Shown: positions 39,817 to 48,980, counted from the stretch's first letter. The stretch: 64,000 bases of DNA from DASUPK01 sp963815045 (GCA_963815045.1 CAWFET010000002.1:496001-560000), one strand, 5' to 3'. The notes: generated from the sequence alone by a model not told the origin. Numbers and translations are program-made.

Positions 39817-40548
39817 CTATGCGGCCGCACCGGCGCGCGCGAGCTTCAGCCCGCGGGGCGTCAGCAGCCACTGCAGACCGGCGAGCGAGAGCTCGAGCGT
39901 CAGCGTGAGGAGGGCGATCAGGATCGCGCCGGCGACGACGCCCTCGTCGCCGTAGACGTTCCTCCCGAGGATGTAGTCGCCGAGCGTGCTGACCCCCGCG
40001 AGGGAGGCGAGCGCAACCGTGGCGATGATGTTCACCGCGGCGGTGCGGACGCCGGCCATGATCGTCGGAACCGCGAGCGGAAGCTCCACTCTGAGGATGA
40101 TCTGCAGGGCGTTCATACCCATTCCGCGCGCGGCCTCCACGGCGTTTCGGTCGACCTGGCTCATCCCCACATATGTGTTGGTGAGGATCGGTGGGATTCC
40201 GAGCACCGCGAAGGCGATCGTGACATTGCCGAGCCCGACGCCGATGAACGCCGCGACGAACGCGATCAGGGCGAGCTCCGGGACCGCGCGGCCGGCGTTG
40301 CCGATCGCGACCGCGACGGTCTCGCCTCTTCGCAGGTGGCCGAGGATGACTCCCGCCGGGAGTGCGATCGCCACCGCGGCGAAGAGCGCGTAGAAGGTCA
40401 CCTTGATGTGCTGGCCGACCAGGTGAAGCGTCTGGTCCGGGCCGCCGACCTGCACGCCGCCGGTCCGGGCCGGCTGCTGGTGCAGGATGAAGTCGATCGC
40501 GTCGGGGAAGACGCTCAGGAACCCGAGGTGAACGAACGAGCCGCTCAT
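39817..40548 (-). CDS. Osmoprotectant ABC transporter permease (second)
   Basis: A 243-residue multi-pass permease. The EAA loop is VEAARGMGMNALQIILRVEL with PLAVPTIMAGVRTAAVNIIA after it, as in ProW/OpuCB/OpuCD proteins. The ATG at 40548 overlaps the stop of the other permease (ATGA). A longer frame to 40575 lies inside that gene and is not used. Confidence 0.9.
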   Translation of the reverse strand: MSGSFVHLGFLSVFPDAIDFILHQQPARTGGVQVGGPDQTLHLVGQHIKVTFYALFAAVAIALPAGVILGHLRRGETVAVAIGNAGRAVPELALIAFVAAFIGVGLGNVTIAFAVLGIPPILTNTYVGMSQVDRNAVEAARGMGMNALQIILRVELPLAVPTIMAGVRTAAVNIIATVALASLAGVSTLGDYILGRNVYGDEGVVAGAILIALLTLTLELSLAGLQWLLTPRGLKLARAGAAA

Positions 40549-41282
40549 GTCCTCACCTCTCGGGATCGCCGCCATGGGGCGAGGAGGCGCTGGCTGAGCA
40601 GAAGCAGCAGGTCGAAGCTGAGCGCCATCAGGATGGTCAGCCCGCCGGCGATCACGATGTTCGTCTTGAAGGTGATCTGCTGGTAGAGCGGGCCGCCGAG
40701 CGTGTCGACGTTCGCGAAGACCATCAGGCTGGCGATCGCCACGGTCGAGACGGTCGCGATCCGGAGCCCGGCGATGATCTCCGGCACCGCGAGCGGCAGC
40801 TCCACCCGCCAGAGCAGCTGGCGGTCCGTCATCCCCATGCCGCGGCCGGCCTCCTTGCTCTCGGCCGGGACGTTGGCGAGCCCGGCGACGATGTTCCGGT
40901 AGATGATCTGCAGCGTGTAGACGCTGAGGACGATGATCGCCGTGGTCCAGCCGAGGCCCGTGATCGGGAGCAGCAGGAAGATGAACGCGAGGGAGGGGAT
41001 CGTGTAGAGCACCCCGGTCGCGCCGGTGAAGGTCGGGACGAGGAAGCGGCGATTGTGGGAGAGCAGCGCCATCGTGAACGCCACCGTGAACCCGATGGCG
41101 ACCGCGATCAGCACGAGCACCAGGTGGGTGAACAGGGGATGGGTGTAGCGGTCGAAGTTGTCGATGGCCCAGCCGAGGCAGAACGCCTTGTTCTGGGCGA
41201 CGCAGCTCGCGTTGCCGCCCGTCCGGTTGTGGATCTCGACGGCGCCGACCAGGGTCCCCGGGTTGGCGAGCGCGGCGGTCAT
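40545..41282 (-). CDS. Osmoprotectant ABC transporter permease (first)
   Basis: A 245-residue permease with an extended N-terminus (NRTGGNASCVAQNKAFCLGW) before the membrane part and the EAA loop SKEAGRGMGMTDRQLLWRVE followed by LPLAVPEIIAGLRIATVST. Two permeases with one ATPase and one binding protein is the usual OpuC layout. Coupled to the ATPase gene through ATGA at 41282. Confidence 0.9.
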   Translation of the reverse strand: MTAALANPGTLVGAVEIHNRTGGNASCVAQNKAFCLGWAIDNFDRYTHPLFTHLVLVLIAVAIGFTVAFTMALLSHNRRFLVPTFTGATGVLYTIPSLAFIFLLLPITGLGWTTAIIVLSVYTLQIIYRNIVAGLANVPAESKEAGRGMGMTDRQLLWRVELPLAVPEIIAGLRIATVSTVAIASLMVFANVDTLGGPLYQQITFKTNIVIAGGLTILMALSFDLLLLLSQRLLAPWRRSREVRT

Positions 41283-42448
41283 TCCCCGAGCGGCCTCTCC
41301 ACGGCGGCGTGCTCCTCGACCTTCGCCTCCGGGGAGGTCAGGAACTCCGAGATGATCTCCACGGAGAGCACGCCGGCGATCCGCCCCTGCGCGTCGGCCA
41401 CCGGCGCGTACTGCGTCTCGGTCTGAAGGAGGTCCGCGAGCGCGTCGCGCATCACGTCGTCGGCATCGAGGATCGGCTCGGGGCTGGTGTCCGGCTTCTG
41501 CGGGACCGTGTCGCGCTGCAGGTCTGTCTCGGAGAGCCAGCCGATCGGCCTCCGCTCGGAGTCGACGACCAGCGCATGGGGGACCTCTGCGCCCTCGAGC
41601 TTCCTCCGCACCTCGGCGCTGTCCTGTCCGACGTACGCGAGCGGCGCCTCCCAGAGGTTGATGTCGCGGACCCTCATCAGGGCGAGCCGCTTCAGCGCGC
41701 GGTCCGCGCCGACGAAGTCCTCGACGAAATCGTCGGCGGGGTCCATGAGCAGCTCGGCGGGGGTCGCGTACTGAGCGAGGTGGCCGCCCTCCTTCAGGAT
41801 CGCGATCCGGTCGCCCATCTTGATGGCCTCGTCGATGTCGTGGGTGACGAAGAGGACCGTCTTGCGGATCTCGGCCTGGAGCCGGAGGAACTCGTTCTGA
41901 AGCCGCTCGCGGTTGATCGGGTCGATCGCGCCGAAGGGCTCGTCCATCAGCATCACCGGCGGGTCGGCCGCGAGGGCGCGCGCCACGCCGATCCGCTGCT
42001 GCTGGCCGCCGGAGAGCTGGCTCGGGAACCGGTCACCCAGCTCGGGATCGAGCCCGATCACGCCGAACAGCTCGCGGACCCGCTTCTCGGTGCGGTCCCG
42101 GTCCCAGCCCAGAAGCCTCGGGACCGTGGCGATGTTCTCCGCGATCGTCCGGTGCGGGAAGAGGCCGGTCTGCTGGATGACGTAACCCATCTCGCGACGG
42201 AGCTCGGTCGGGTCGCGGTCCCGGACGGAGTCATCGCCGATCAGGATGTCCCCCTCGGTGATCTCGACCGTGCGGTTCGCCATTCGCATCGCCGTGGTCT
42301 TGCCGCAGCCCGAGGGCCCGACCAGCACGCAGATCTCGCCGGCCGGGATGTCGAGCGACAGGTGGTTGATCGCGGGCTCGGTCTGGCCCGCGTACTTCTT
42401 CGTCACGTCCCGGTAGGAAACGGACGCCGCTTGGTGCCCACCCTCCAC
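41279..42448 (-). CDS. Osmoprotectant ABC transporter ATPase with CBS domains
   Basis: A 389-residue ATPase. Walker A is VGPSGCGKTTAMRMANRTVE, the signature LSGGQQQRIGVARALA, Walker B PVMLMDEPFGAIDP and the switch His in VTHDIDEAIKMG. The C-terminal third holds tandem CBS motifs (VVDSERRPIGWLSETDLQRD, then QYAPVADAQGRIAGVLSVEI) that sense ionic strength or nucleotides in OpuA-type transporters. The frame runs further upstream, but the GTG at 42448 starts the conserved part and has TAGGAT eight bases before it. Confidence 0.9.
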   Translation of the reverse strand: MEGGHQAASVSYRDVTKKYAGQTEPAINHLSLDIPAGEICVLVGPSGCGKTTAMRMANRTVEITEGDILIGDDSVRDRDPTELRREMGYVIQQTGLFPHRTIAENIATVPRLLGWDRDRTEKRVRELFGVIGLDPELGDRFPSQLSGGQQQRIGVARALAADPPVMLMDEPFGAIDPINRERLQNEFLRLQAEIRKTVLFVTHDIDEAIKMGDRIAILKEGGHLAQYATPAELLMDPADDFVEDFVGADRALKRLALMRVRDINLWEAPLAYVGQDSAEVRRKLEGAEVPHALVVDSERRPIGWLSETDLQRDTVPQKPDTSPEPILDADDVMRDALADLLQTETQYAPVADAQGRIAGVLSVEIISEFLTSPEAKVEEHAAVERPLGE

Positions 42449-42499
42449 TGTCGGCGATCCTACCCGTGCGATTGCTCGCGAAGCCCGCTTGAACCTGGC

Positions 42500-42505
42500 T
42501 ATCAT
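42500..42505 (+). promoter_or_regulatory. -10-like box of the rplM-rpsI operon
   Basis: TATCAT, 63 nt before the rplM ATG, would start a leader of about 55 nt containing the hairpins described next. Confidence 0.4.
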
Positions 42506-42534
42506 CCGCCGGCCGCGAGGCTCCACAAACGGGT

Positions 42535-42568
42535 TGCGCTAACGCGCACCCGGGGCGCGGCTCTTTTT
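42535..42568 (+). promoter_or_regulatory. Attenuator-like leader of rplM
   Basis: Two mutually exclusive hairpins: TGCGC/GCGCA (42535-42548) and CGCGC/GCGCG (42543-42559). The second is followed by CTCTTTTT ending exactly at the ATG, the form of an intrinsic terminator. Ribosomal protein leaders often work this way; the ligand would be L13 by analogy. Confidence 0.5.
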
Positions 42569-43021
42569 ATGGCCACAGCGACTGCGATGAAGACCTATCA
42601 GGCGAACGCCCAGGACCGCACGCGGGACTGGTATGTCGTCGACGCCGAGGGCAAGACGCTCGGCCGCCTGGCGACCCAGATCGCGGACGTGTTGCGAGGG
42701 AAGCGCAAGCCGACCTACACGCCGCACGTCGACGTCGGTGACTTCGTCGTCGTCGTCAACGCGGAGAAGGTCGCGGTCACCGGCAAGAAGCGAGAGGACA
42801 AGCGCTACTGGCGCCACAGCGGATATCCGGGCGGCATCCGCTCCCGGACCCTCGGCGAGCTGCTGGAGCAGCGGCCCGAGGAGGTCATCCGCAAGGCGGT
42901 CAAGGGCATGGTCCCGCGCAACCGGCTGGGCCGCCAGCAGCTCCGAAAGCTCAAGGTCTACGCCGGACCCGAGCATCCCCACCAGGCCCAGCAGCCCAAG
43001 ACACTGGAGATCGAGACTTGA
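42569..43021 (+). CDS. rplM: 50S ribosomal protein L13
   Basis: A 150-residue ribosomal protein: DWYVVDAEGKTLGRLATQIA, RGKRKPTYTPHVDVGDFVVV, GYPGGIRSRTLGELL and MVPRNRLGRQQLRKLKVYAG are diagnostic. The ATG at 42569 directly follows a U-rich run; a second ATG at 42587 (MKTYQ) is possible. Its stop overlaps the rpsI start (TGATG). Confidence 0.95.
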   Translation: MATATAMKTYQANAQDRTRDWYVVDAEGKTLGRLATQIADVLRGKRKPTYTPHVDVGDFVVVVNAEKVAVTGKKREDKRYWRHSGYPGGIRSRTLGELLEQRPEEVIRKAVKGMVPRNRLGRQQLRKLKVYAGPEHPHQAQQPKTLEIET

Positions 43022-43821
43022 TGCAGGACGACGAGCAGCAGAACGACGCGCCGCAGGGCGAGGAGCCTCAGGCCGAGGAGCAGTCCCCGGCAGAGGAGCA
43101 GCCCCAGGCCGAGGAGCAGCCGCCCCCCGAGGAGGCCCTCGCCGAGGACGCCGCCACCGGTGACGACACGCCCGCCGAGGAGGCTGCCGCTCCCGCCGAG
43201 GAGCCAGCCGCCGAGCAGCCTCAACCGGCTCAGCCCGAGGGGAAGCAGAAGAAAGAGGACGTCGTCCCGGGCGCGGAGCTCGATCCGATCGCGATCGAGC
43301 CCGAGCGCGAGCTCGACGCCGAGGAGCGCGCCCGCCGCGAGGCTGAGGAGGAGGAGCGCGCCCGCCGTGAGCGCGAGCTGATCGGCGAGGACGAGGAGGC
43401 CCCCCTTGCGGCGCAGCCCGCGAAGCTCTCCGGCGATGCCAGCTACTCCGCGACCGGCAAGCGCAAGAGCTCGGTCGCCCGCGTCATCCTCCGGTCCGGC
43501 GACGGCAAGATCGAGATCAACAAGCGCCAGCTGGATGAGTACTTCCCGCGGGCCTATCTCCAGTCGGTGGCAAAGCAGCCCCTGGTCCAGAGCGGCTACG
43601 AGGGCAACGTCGACGTTCGCATCCGGGTCCACGGAGGCGGCATCTCCGGACAGGCCGCCGCGGTCCGCCACGGCATCGCCCGTGCGCTGACCGAGGTCGA
43701 TCCCGCGCTTCGCCCCGAGCTCAAGCGCCGGGGCATGCTGACCCGCGACGCGCGGGTCAAGGAGCGCCGCAAGGCCGGCCTCAAGAAGGCCCGCAAGAAG
43801 CCTCAGTTCAGTAAGCGCTAG
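43021..43821 (+). CDS. rpsI: 30S ribosomal protein S9 with a long acidic N-terminal extension
   Basis: A 266-residue protein. The S9 domain occupies only the last 125 or so residues (ATGKRKSSVARVILRSGDGK, then VHGGGISGQAAAVRHGIARA, ending RRKAGLKKARKKPQFSKR with the conserved KR tail). The first 140 or so residues are Glu/Gln/Pro/Ala-rich with repeated EEQ and AEE units, unlike any standard S9. The frame has no stop or good internal start, and the ATG overlaps the rplM stop, so the extension is translated. Function of the extension unknown. Confidence 0.93.
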   Translation: MQDDEQQNDAPQGEEPQAEEQSPAEEQPQAEEQPPPEEALAEDAATGDDTPAEEAAAPAEEPAAEQPQPAQPEGKQKKEDVVPGAELDPIAIEPERELDAEERARREAEEEERARRERELIGEDEEAPLAAQPAKLSGDASYSATGKRKSSVARVILRSGDGKIEINKRQLDEYFPRAYLQSVAKQPLVQSGYEGNVDVRIRVHGGGISGQAAAVRHGIARALTEVDPALRPELKRRGMLTRDARVKERRKAGLKKARKKPQFSKR

Positions 43822-43833
43822 CGTCCGCCGCGC

Positions 43834-45141
43834 GTGGCGGAGAGGAGATTCTTCGGGACCGATGGGGTCCGGGGCCCCGTGGGCGAGTTGCTCACCCCCG
43901 ATCTCGCCGTTCGGCTCGGCCGGGCCGCGGCGCTGCGCGACGAATCCGAGCGCCCGCAGGTCCTGATCGTCCGCGACACCCGTGAGTCCGGTCCGATGCT
44001 CGAGGAGGCGCTCGCGGCCGGGGTGGCGGCAGGCGGAGGGGACGCGATGCTGGGCGGCGTCCTCCCGACACCCGCCGCATCGGTGCTGACCCGGCGACTG
44101 ACTTTCGACCTGGCGGCCGTGGTATCCGCCTCCCACAACCCGTTCGCGGACAACGGGATCAAGTTCTTCAACTCGCGCGGCACGAAGCTCGACGACGACG
44201 TCGAGCTCGAGATCGAAGGGCTGATGGATGAGGAGACGGCGGACGACGTGGGAGGCGTGCGGACCCTCGAGGGCGCGTTCGACGACTACGTGCGGGAGCT
44301 CCGGACCGCCTTCCAGCTCGATCTGTCGGGCATGCGCGTCGCGCTCGACTGTGCGAACGGCGCCACCTTCCGCGCGGCGCCGGTGATCTTCCAGGCGCTC
44401 GGGGCCGATCTCGTGCAGACGGCGGTGGAGCCGGACGGCCGCAACATCAACGCCGACTGCGGGTCGACTCATCCGGAGAACCTGATCGAGCTGGTCCGCT
44501 CCTCGGGCGCCGACATCGGCTTCGCCTATGACGGGGACGGCGACCGGATCGCCGCCGTCGATGGCAAGGGCCGGCTCCACGACGGCGACGACCTGATGGC
44601 CCTGATCGCGCTCGATCTCCAGAAGCGTGGCGAGCTCGAGGGCGGCGTGGCCGTGACGGTGATGACCAACTACGGGTTCATGACCACGATGGAGAAGGCC
44701 GGGATCGAGGTGGTCCAGACGCAGGTCGGCGACCGCTACGTGATCGAGCAGCTGCTCGAGCGCGACTGGAGGCTCGGCGGCGAGCAGTCCGGCCACATCG
44801 TCTGGACCGACTTCACGCCGACCGGCGACGGCATTGCCGCGTCGCTGCTCACGCTCCGGGCCCTCGGCGAGCGCCGCCTCGAGGACGTCGAGCCGTTCGA
44901 GCGCCTGCCCCAGAAGCTCGAGAACGTCACGGTCAAGGATCGCGGGGCGATCGAGGGAGCCGAGGAGGTCTGGAGCGCCGTGGACGAGGAGAACGCGAAG
45001 CTCGAGGGACGGGGCCGGGTGCTGGTCCGGCCATCCGGCACCGAGCCGCTCGTCCGTGTGATGGTCGAGGCTCCCGACGAGGGCGAGTGCGAGGCGATCT
45101 GCAACCGCCTTGTCGAGCTCGTCAGGAAAGTCCTTTCCTGA
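43834..45141 (+). CDS. glmM: Phosphoglucosamine mutase
   Basis: A 435-residue alpha-D-phosphohexomutase making glucosamine-1-phosphate for UDP-GlcNAc. FFGTDGVRGPVGELLTPDLA opens it; the phosphoserine loop is VVSASHNPFADNGIKFF, the metal loop is DGDGDRIAAVD and the sugar loop GGEQSGHIVW; RPSGTEPLVRVMVEA is the phosphate-binding end. GTG start 12 nt after rpsI; glmS follows 66 nt downstream. An 18-nt palindrome (45123-45140) overlaps its stop. Confidence 0.95.
   Translation: MAERRFFGTDGVRGPVGELLTPDLAVRLGRAAALRDESERPQVLIVRDTRESGPMLEEALAAGVAAGGGDAMLGGVLPTPAASVLTRRLTFDLAAVVSASHNPFADNGIKFFNSRGTKLDDDVELEIEGLMDEETADDVGGVRTLEGAFDDYVRELRTAFQLDLSGMRVALDCANGATFRAAPVIFQALGADLVQTAVEPDGRNINADCGSTHPENLIELVRSSGADIGFAYDGDGDRIAAVDGKGRLHDGDDLMALIALDLQKRGELEGGVAVTVMTNYGFMTTMEKAGIEVVQTQVGDRYVIEQLLERDWRLGGEQSGHIVWTDFTPTGDGIAASLLTLRALGERRLEDVEPFERLPQKLENVTVKDRGAIEGAEEVWSAVDEENAKLEGRGRVLVRPSGTEPLVRVMVEAPDEGECEAICNRLVELVRKVLS
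45123..45140. repeat. Palindrome at the glmM stop codon
   Basis: Eight-base arms (CAGGAAAG and CTTTCCTG) around TC, covering the last glmM codons. A second hairpin (CGGCTGC/GCAGCCG, 45144-45167) follows. Together they may slow or end transcription before glmS. Confidence 0.45.
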
Positions 45142-45207
45142 TTCGGCTGCGAAGTTTGTGGCAGCCGGTTATGGCGAAGCCGTCTGCCTCTACCCTGTAG
45201 TCCCCTT

Positions 45208-47073
45208 ATGTGCGGCATCGTCGGATACGTAGGTGACCGACCGTGCCGGGACCTGCTGATCGCCGGACTGGAGAAGCTCGAGTACCGAGGCTATGACTCC
45301 GCCGGCATCTCGGTGCTCTCGGACGGCGAGATCGACAGCGTGCGCGCTGTCGGCAACCTGGCGAACCTGCGCGCCGCCGTGGAGGAGCACTCCTCGAGCG
45401 GCAACGGCTCGGTCGCGGTGGCGGCGAAGCCGGGGACCATCGGGCTCGGCCACACCCGCTGGGCCACCCACGGCCGGGTCACCGAGGAGAACGCCCACCC
45501 GCACGGCGACTGCGAGGAGCGGATCCACATCGTCCTCAACGGCATCGTCGAGAACCACGCCGAGCTGCGCAAGGAGCTGACGGCCGAGGGACACGAGTTC
45601 ACGTCGGAGACCGACGCCGAGATCGTCGCCCACCTGATCGAGCGCCATTACGACGGCGATCTGACCGATGCCGTCCGGAAGGCCTTTGCCGACCTGCGCG
45701 GCCACTACGCGTTCGTCGCCATGCACAACGATCACGAGGACACCCTCGTCGCGGCGCGCAAGGAGTGCCCGCTGATCGTCGGCCTCGGCGAAGACGAGAA
45801 CTTCATCGCCTCCGCGATCCCCGCCTTCCTGGCTCAGACCCGCCGCGCCCTCGGCATCAAGAACGACGAGATCGTCACCGTCCACAAGGGCGACGTGACC
45901 GTGATTGACGCCGGCGGCAACGTGGTCGACGGCCGCGAGCCGATCGAGGTCACCTGGGACGAGGACGCCGCCGAGAAGGGCGGCTACGACACCTTCATGC
46001 TGAAGGAGATCCACGAGCAGCCGGACGCGGTCGCCGAGACGATCACCGACCGGCTGCCGGGAGTCGACGGGGTCGACCTCTCCGACGTCGAGCTCGACGA
46101 CGAGTACCTGAAGGGGATCGAGCGGATCGTGATCGTGGCGTGCGGGACCTCCTACCACGCCGGCCTGGTCGGGCGATACGCGATCGAGCAGTGGGCGCGC
46201 GTGCCGGTCGAGATGGACATCGCCTCCGAGTACCGGTACCGCGACCCGGTGCACCGGCCCAACGACCTGGTCATCGGCATCACCCAGTCCGGGGAGACGG
46301 CCGACACGCTCGCCGCGATGCGGCTCGCGCGGGAGGGCGGCTCGAAGGTCCTCGCCATCACCAACGTGATGGGCAGCCAGGCCACCCGCGACGCGGACGC
46401 CGTGCTCTACACCCGCTCCGGGATCGAGATCAGCGTCGCCGCCACCAAGACCTTCGTCAGCCAGGTCGCGGCGATGTACCTGCTCGGCCTGAAGCTCGCG
46501 GAGCTTCGCGGCACGATGGAGGCCGAGCGCCTGCGAGAGCTGGTCGCGGAGCTCAAGACGCTGCCCCACAAGATCCAGGAGACGATCGTCTCCTGCGACG
46601 AGCGGGTCAAGGCGATCGCTCGCGCGGAGGCCCACCAGCGTTTCTTCATGTACATCGGCCGCCACATCGGGCTCTCCGTCTGCCTGGAGGGCGCCCTGAA
46701 GCTGAAGGAGATCTCCTACATCCCGGCCGATGCCTATGCGGCCGGTGAGATGAAGCACGGCCCGATTGCGCTGCTCGACGAGTCCACGCCGGTGGTGGCG
46801 GTCGCGACCGACAGCCCGGTGGTGGAGAAGATCCTCTCCAACATGGAGGAGGTCCGGGCCCGCGGCGCCGACGTCATCGCCGTGGCGACCGAGGGGTCGA
46901 AGAACGTCGAGGACGTGGCCGACCAGACGATCTTCGTGCCGCGCACCGATTGGATCGTCCAGCCGATCGTCGCGATCGTGCCCCTCCAGCTGCTCGCGTA
47001 CTACATCGCGCGGGAGAACGGCCTGAACGTCGACCAGCCGCGCAACCTGGCCAAGACCGTCACTGTCGAATAA
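45208..47073 (+). CDS. glmS: Glutamine-fructose-6-phosphate aminotransferase (isomerising)
   Basis: A 621-residue enzyme making glucosamine-6-phosphate, the first step toward peptidoglycan amino sugars. The N-terminal nucleophile is Cys2 (MCGIVGYVGD), then GHTRWATHGRVTEENAHPH and LNGIVENHAELRKEL. The isomerase half has two SIS domains (ACGTSYHAGLVGRYAIEQWA, TQSGETADTLAAMRLAREGG) and the C-terminal NQPRNLAKTVTVE-like end. No glmS ribozyme is visible upstream. TACCCT sits 11 nt before the ATG. Confidence 0.97.
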   Translation: MCGIVGYVGDRPCRDLLIAGLEKLEYRGYDSAGISVLSDGEIDSVRAVGNLANLRAAVEEHSSSGNGSVAVAAKPGTIGLGHTRWATHGRVTEENAHPHGDCEERIHIVLNGIVENHAELRKELTAEGHEFTSETDAEIVAHLIERHYDGDLTDAVRKAFADLRGHYAFVAMHNDHEDTLVAARKECPLIVGLGEDENFIASAIPAFLAQTRRALGIKNDEIVTVHKGDVTVIDAGGNVVDGREPIEVTWDEDAAEKGGYDTFMLKEIHEQPDAVAETITDRLPGVDGVDLSDVELDDEYLKGIERIVIVACGTSYHAGLVGRYAIEQWARVPVEMDIASEYRYRDPVHRPNDLVIGITQSGETADTLAAMRLAREGGSKVLAITNVMGSQATRDADAVLYTRSGIEISVAATKTFVSQVAAMYLLGLKLAELRGTMEAERLRELVAELKTLPHKIQETIVSCDERVKAIARAEAHQRFFMYIGRHIGLSVCLEGALKLKEISYIPADAYAAGEMKHGPIALLDESTPVVAVATDSPVVEKILSNMEEVRARGADVIAVATEGSKNVEDVADQTIFVPRTDWIVQPIVAIVPLQLLAYYIARENGLNVDQPRNLAKTVTVE

Positions 47074-47107
47074 CTCGTCGAGTGGACGCGCTAGGGTTCC
47101 GCGCCTC

Positions 47108-48628
47108 GTGAGTTCCCGCCGATTCACCGCGCTTCTCCTTGCCTGCGTGGCGGCCCCGGCCGCGATCCTCGCCGGCTGCGGCGGCGGTGGGAGCAGCAGC
47201 GTCGACGTCGGCCCGGCCGCCGCGGTCCCGGCCAACACGCCGATCTACCTCGACGCCACCGTGAAGCCGACCGGCAGCGCCCAGTCGAACGCGAACGCGG
47301 CGCTCACCAAGATCCTCGGCACCTCCGACCCGGGCGCCAAGGTCGTCTCGCTGATCAACGATCAGAAGACGAGCACCGGGCAGCCGGTGAACTACCAGAC
47401 GGACATCGCCCCGTGGCTCGGCCAGAAGGTCGGTGTCTTCTTCACCACTCTGGGACAGAACTCGCAGGGCTCGTCGGTGATCGAGACCACCAACCCGAGC
47501 GCGGCCCTCGCCTTCGCCCAGAAGGCCAACGGCACGAGCGGCCCGCCGAAGACCGTCGACGGGGTCTCGGTCCAGACCTCCCAGGACGGGAGCACGGCAT
47601 ACGCGACCGAGGGCAACTTCCTGTTCGTCGGCGACGCGGCCGGCGTATCGGCGGCCATCCAGGCCGAGAAGGGCGATTCGCTCGGAGACGACAGCGACTT
47701 CAAGGATTCGATCGACGGCCTTCCCAGCGATCGCCTCGGCACGCTGTACACGGTCCCGAAGACCTTCATCGACGCGCTCGGGAGCCAGTTCGACGCGGCC
47801 AGCAAGGCCGCGATCGAGAAGAGCGCCGGCGACAATCTCGACCAGCCGGTCGCGGGTGCCCTGACGGCCTCGGCCGACTCGGTCCAGCTCGAGGCGACCG
47901 GCGGCAGCAACGGCGTCGACACGCCCGAGAGCTCGCTGATCGGCGCTGTGCCCGCCCAGTCCTGGCTCGCGCTCGGCATCGGGGACCTCGGGGACAACCT
48001 GAAGCAGAGCATCGAGCAGCTCAAGACGCAGCTTCCCAACTTCGCGACCGTCCAGCAGCAGATCGAGCAGACCACCGGCACGTCGCTCGAGCAGCTCACC
48101 GGAGCGCTCGGAGACGGGGCGATCTACGTCCAGGGCACCACCCAGTCGACCCTCACCGGAGCCCTCGTCCTGCAGTCCAAGGACCCGCAGCTCACCGGTC
48201 GCCTGCTCGGCCAGCTCCAGGGGCTGCTGCAGCTCGGCGGAAAGATCAAGCCGCTGCAGCTCTCCGGCGGCGGCACCGGCTTCCAGATATCGGATCCGAG
48301 CCTCCCCCAGCCGGTCGAGATTGCGCAACAGGGCGACAAGATGGTGATCGGCTACGGCGCCGGCTCCGCCGAGGCGACCCTGACACCGGCCCAGACGCTC
48401 TCGGACGACCCCAGCTTCTCCGCGGCACAGGGCCAGGTGTCGTCGCTCGGCACCGATCTCTTCGTGAACCTGCAGTCGATCTTCGCGCTGGCCGAATCCT
48501 CGGGCGCCAAGTCCGATCCGAACTACGCGCAGGCCAAGCCATATCTGAACGCGCTGAGCTACGTCGTCACCGGCTCGGGCGCGAGTGGCGACAAGGCCGA
48601 GTTCAAGGCGGTACTCGGCCTCAAGTAG
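47108..48628 (+). CDS. Lipoprotein, DUF3352-like
   Basis: A 506-residue exported protein with lipobox ILAGC (Cys23), a Gly/Ser linker, then a repetitive alpha/beta ectodomain. Repeated themes are PIYLDATVKPTG, PWLGQKVGVFFTTLG and GALVLQSKDPQLTGRLLGQL, resembling DUF3352 proteins. No enzymatic motif. GTG start with TAGGGT ten nt upstream. It sits between glmS and acpS, so an envelope role is plausible but unproven. Confidence 0.75.
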   Translation: MSSRRFTALLLACVAAPAAILAGCGGGGSSSVDVGPAAAVPANTPIYLDATVKPTGSAQSNANAALTKILGTSDPGAKVVSLINDQKTSTGQPVNYQTDIAPWLGQKVGVFFTTLGQNSQGSSVIETTNPSAALAFAQKANGTSGPPKTVDGVSVQTSQDGSTAYATEGNFLFVGDAAGVSAAIQAEKGDSLGDDSDFKDSIDGLPSDRLGTLYTVPKTFIDALGSQFDAASKAAIEKSAGDNLDQPVAGALTASADSVQLEATGGSNGVDTPESSLIGAVPAQSWLALGIGDLGDNLKQSIEQLKTQLPNFATVQQQIEQTTGTSLEQLTGALGDGAIYVQGTTQSTLTGALVLQSKDPQLTGRLLGQLQGLLQLGGKIKPLQLSGGGTGFQISDPSLPQPVEIAQQGDKMVIGYGAGSAEATLTPAQTLSDDPSFSAAQGQVSSLGTDLFVNLQSIFALAESSGAKSDPNYAQAKPYLNALSYVVTGSGASGDKAEFKAVLGLK

Positions 48629-48635
48629 GCCAGTC

Positions 48636-48980
48636 GTGGTTCCCGCCGTCGGCATCGACCTGATCGAGATCGACCGCCTGGAGCGCGCCCTCGAGCGCCG
48701 TCCGCGACTCGCGGACCGCCTCTTCACGGAGGGCGAGCTGGCTTACTCACGAGCTCGCGCCAGGCCGGGCCGCCACCTGGCGGCGCGGTTCGCGGCCAAG
48801 GAGGCTGTGATCAAGGCACTTGGCCAGGGTGTGCCACCGCGTGAGATCGAGGTCATCGCGGGGGAGCCGCCGCGGGTTCGACTCCACGGGCGTGCGGCAC
48901 AGGTTGCGGGGGACGCGGAGATCTCAATCTCACTGACGCACTCAGGGGATTCGGCCGCAGCAGTCGCGATCAGCGCGTGA
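48636..48980 (+). CDS. acpS: Holo-[acyl-carrier-protein] synthase
   Basis: A 114-residue phosphopantetheinyl transferase that activates acyl carrier protein. AVGIDLIEIDRLERALER holds the metal-binding Asp, and HLAARFAAKEAVIKALGQG the second motif (F-x-x-KE-x-x-x-K); ISISLTHSGDSAAAVAIS ends it. A GTG start seven nt after the lipoprotein stop. It overlaps the next gene by GTGA. Confidence 0.93.
   Translation: MVPAVGIDLIEIDRLERALERRPRLADRLFTEGELAYSRARARPGRHLAARFAAKEAVIKALGQGVPPREIEVIAGEPPRVRLHGRAAQVAGDAEISISLTHSGDSAAAVAISA

Noticed and set aside
41309..43021. 570-codon plus-strand frame covering the ABC ATPase and rplM
   Set aside because: Only the last 150 codons (rplM) are real; the rest lies opposite a well-supported ATPase gene.
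45142..45207. glmS ribozyme upstream of glmS
   Set aside because: The gap is only 66 nt, far too short for the ribozyme core.
45190..47238. 682-codon minus-strand frame opposite glmS
   Set aside because: A shadow of glmS third-codon GC bias, with no motifs.
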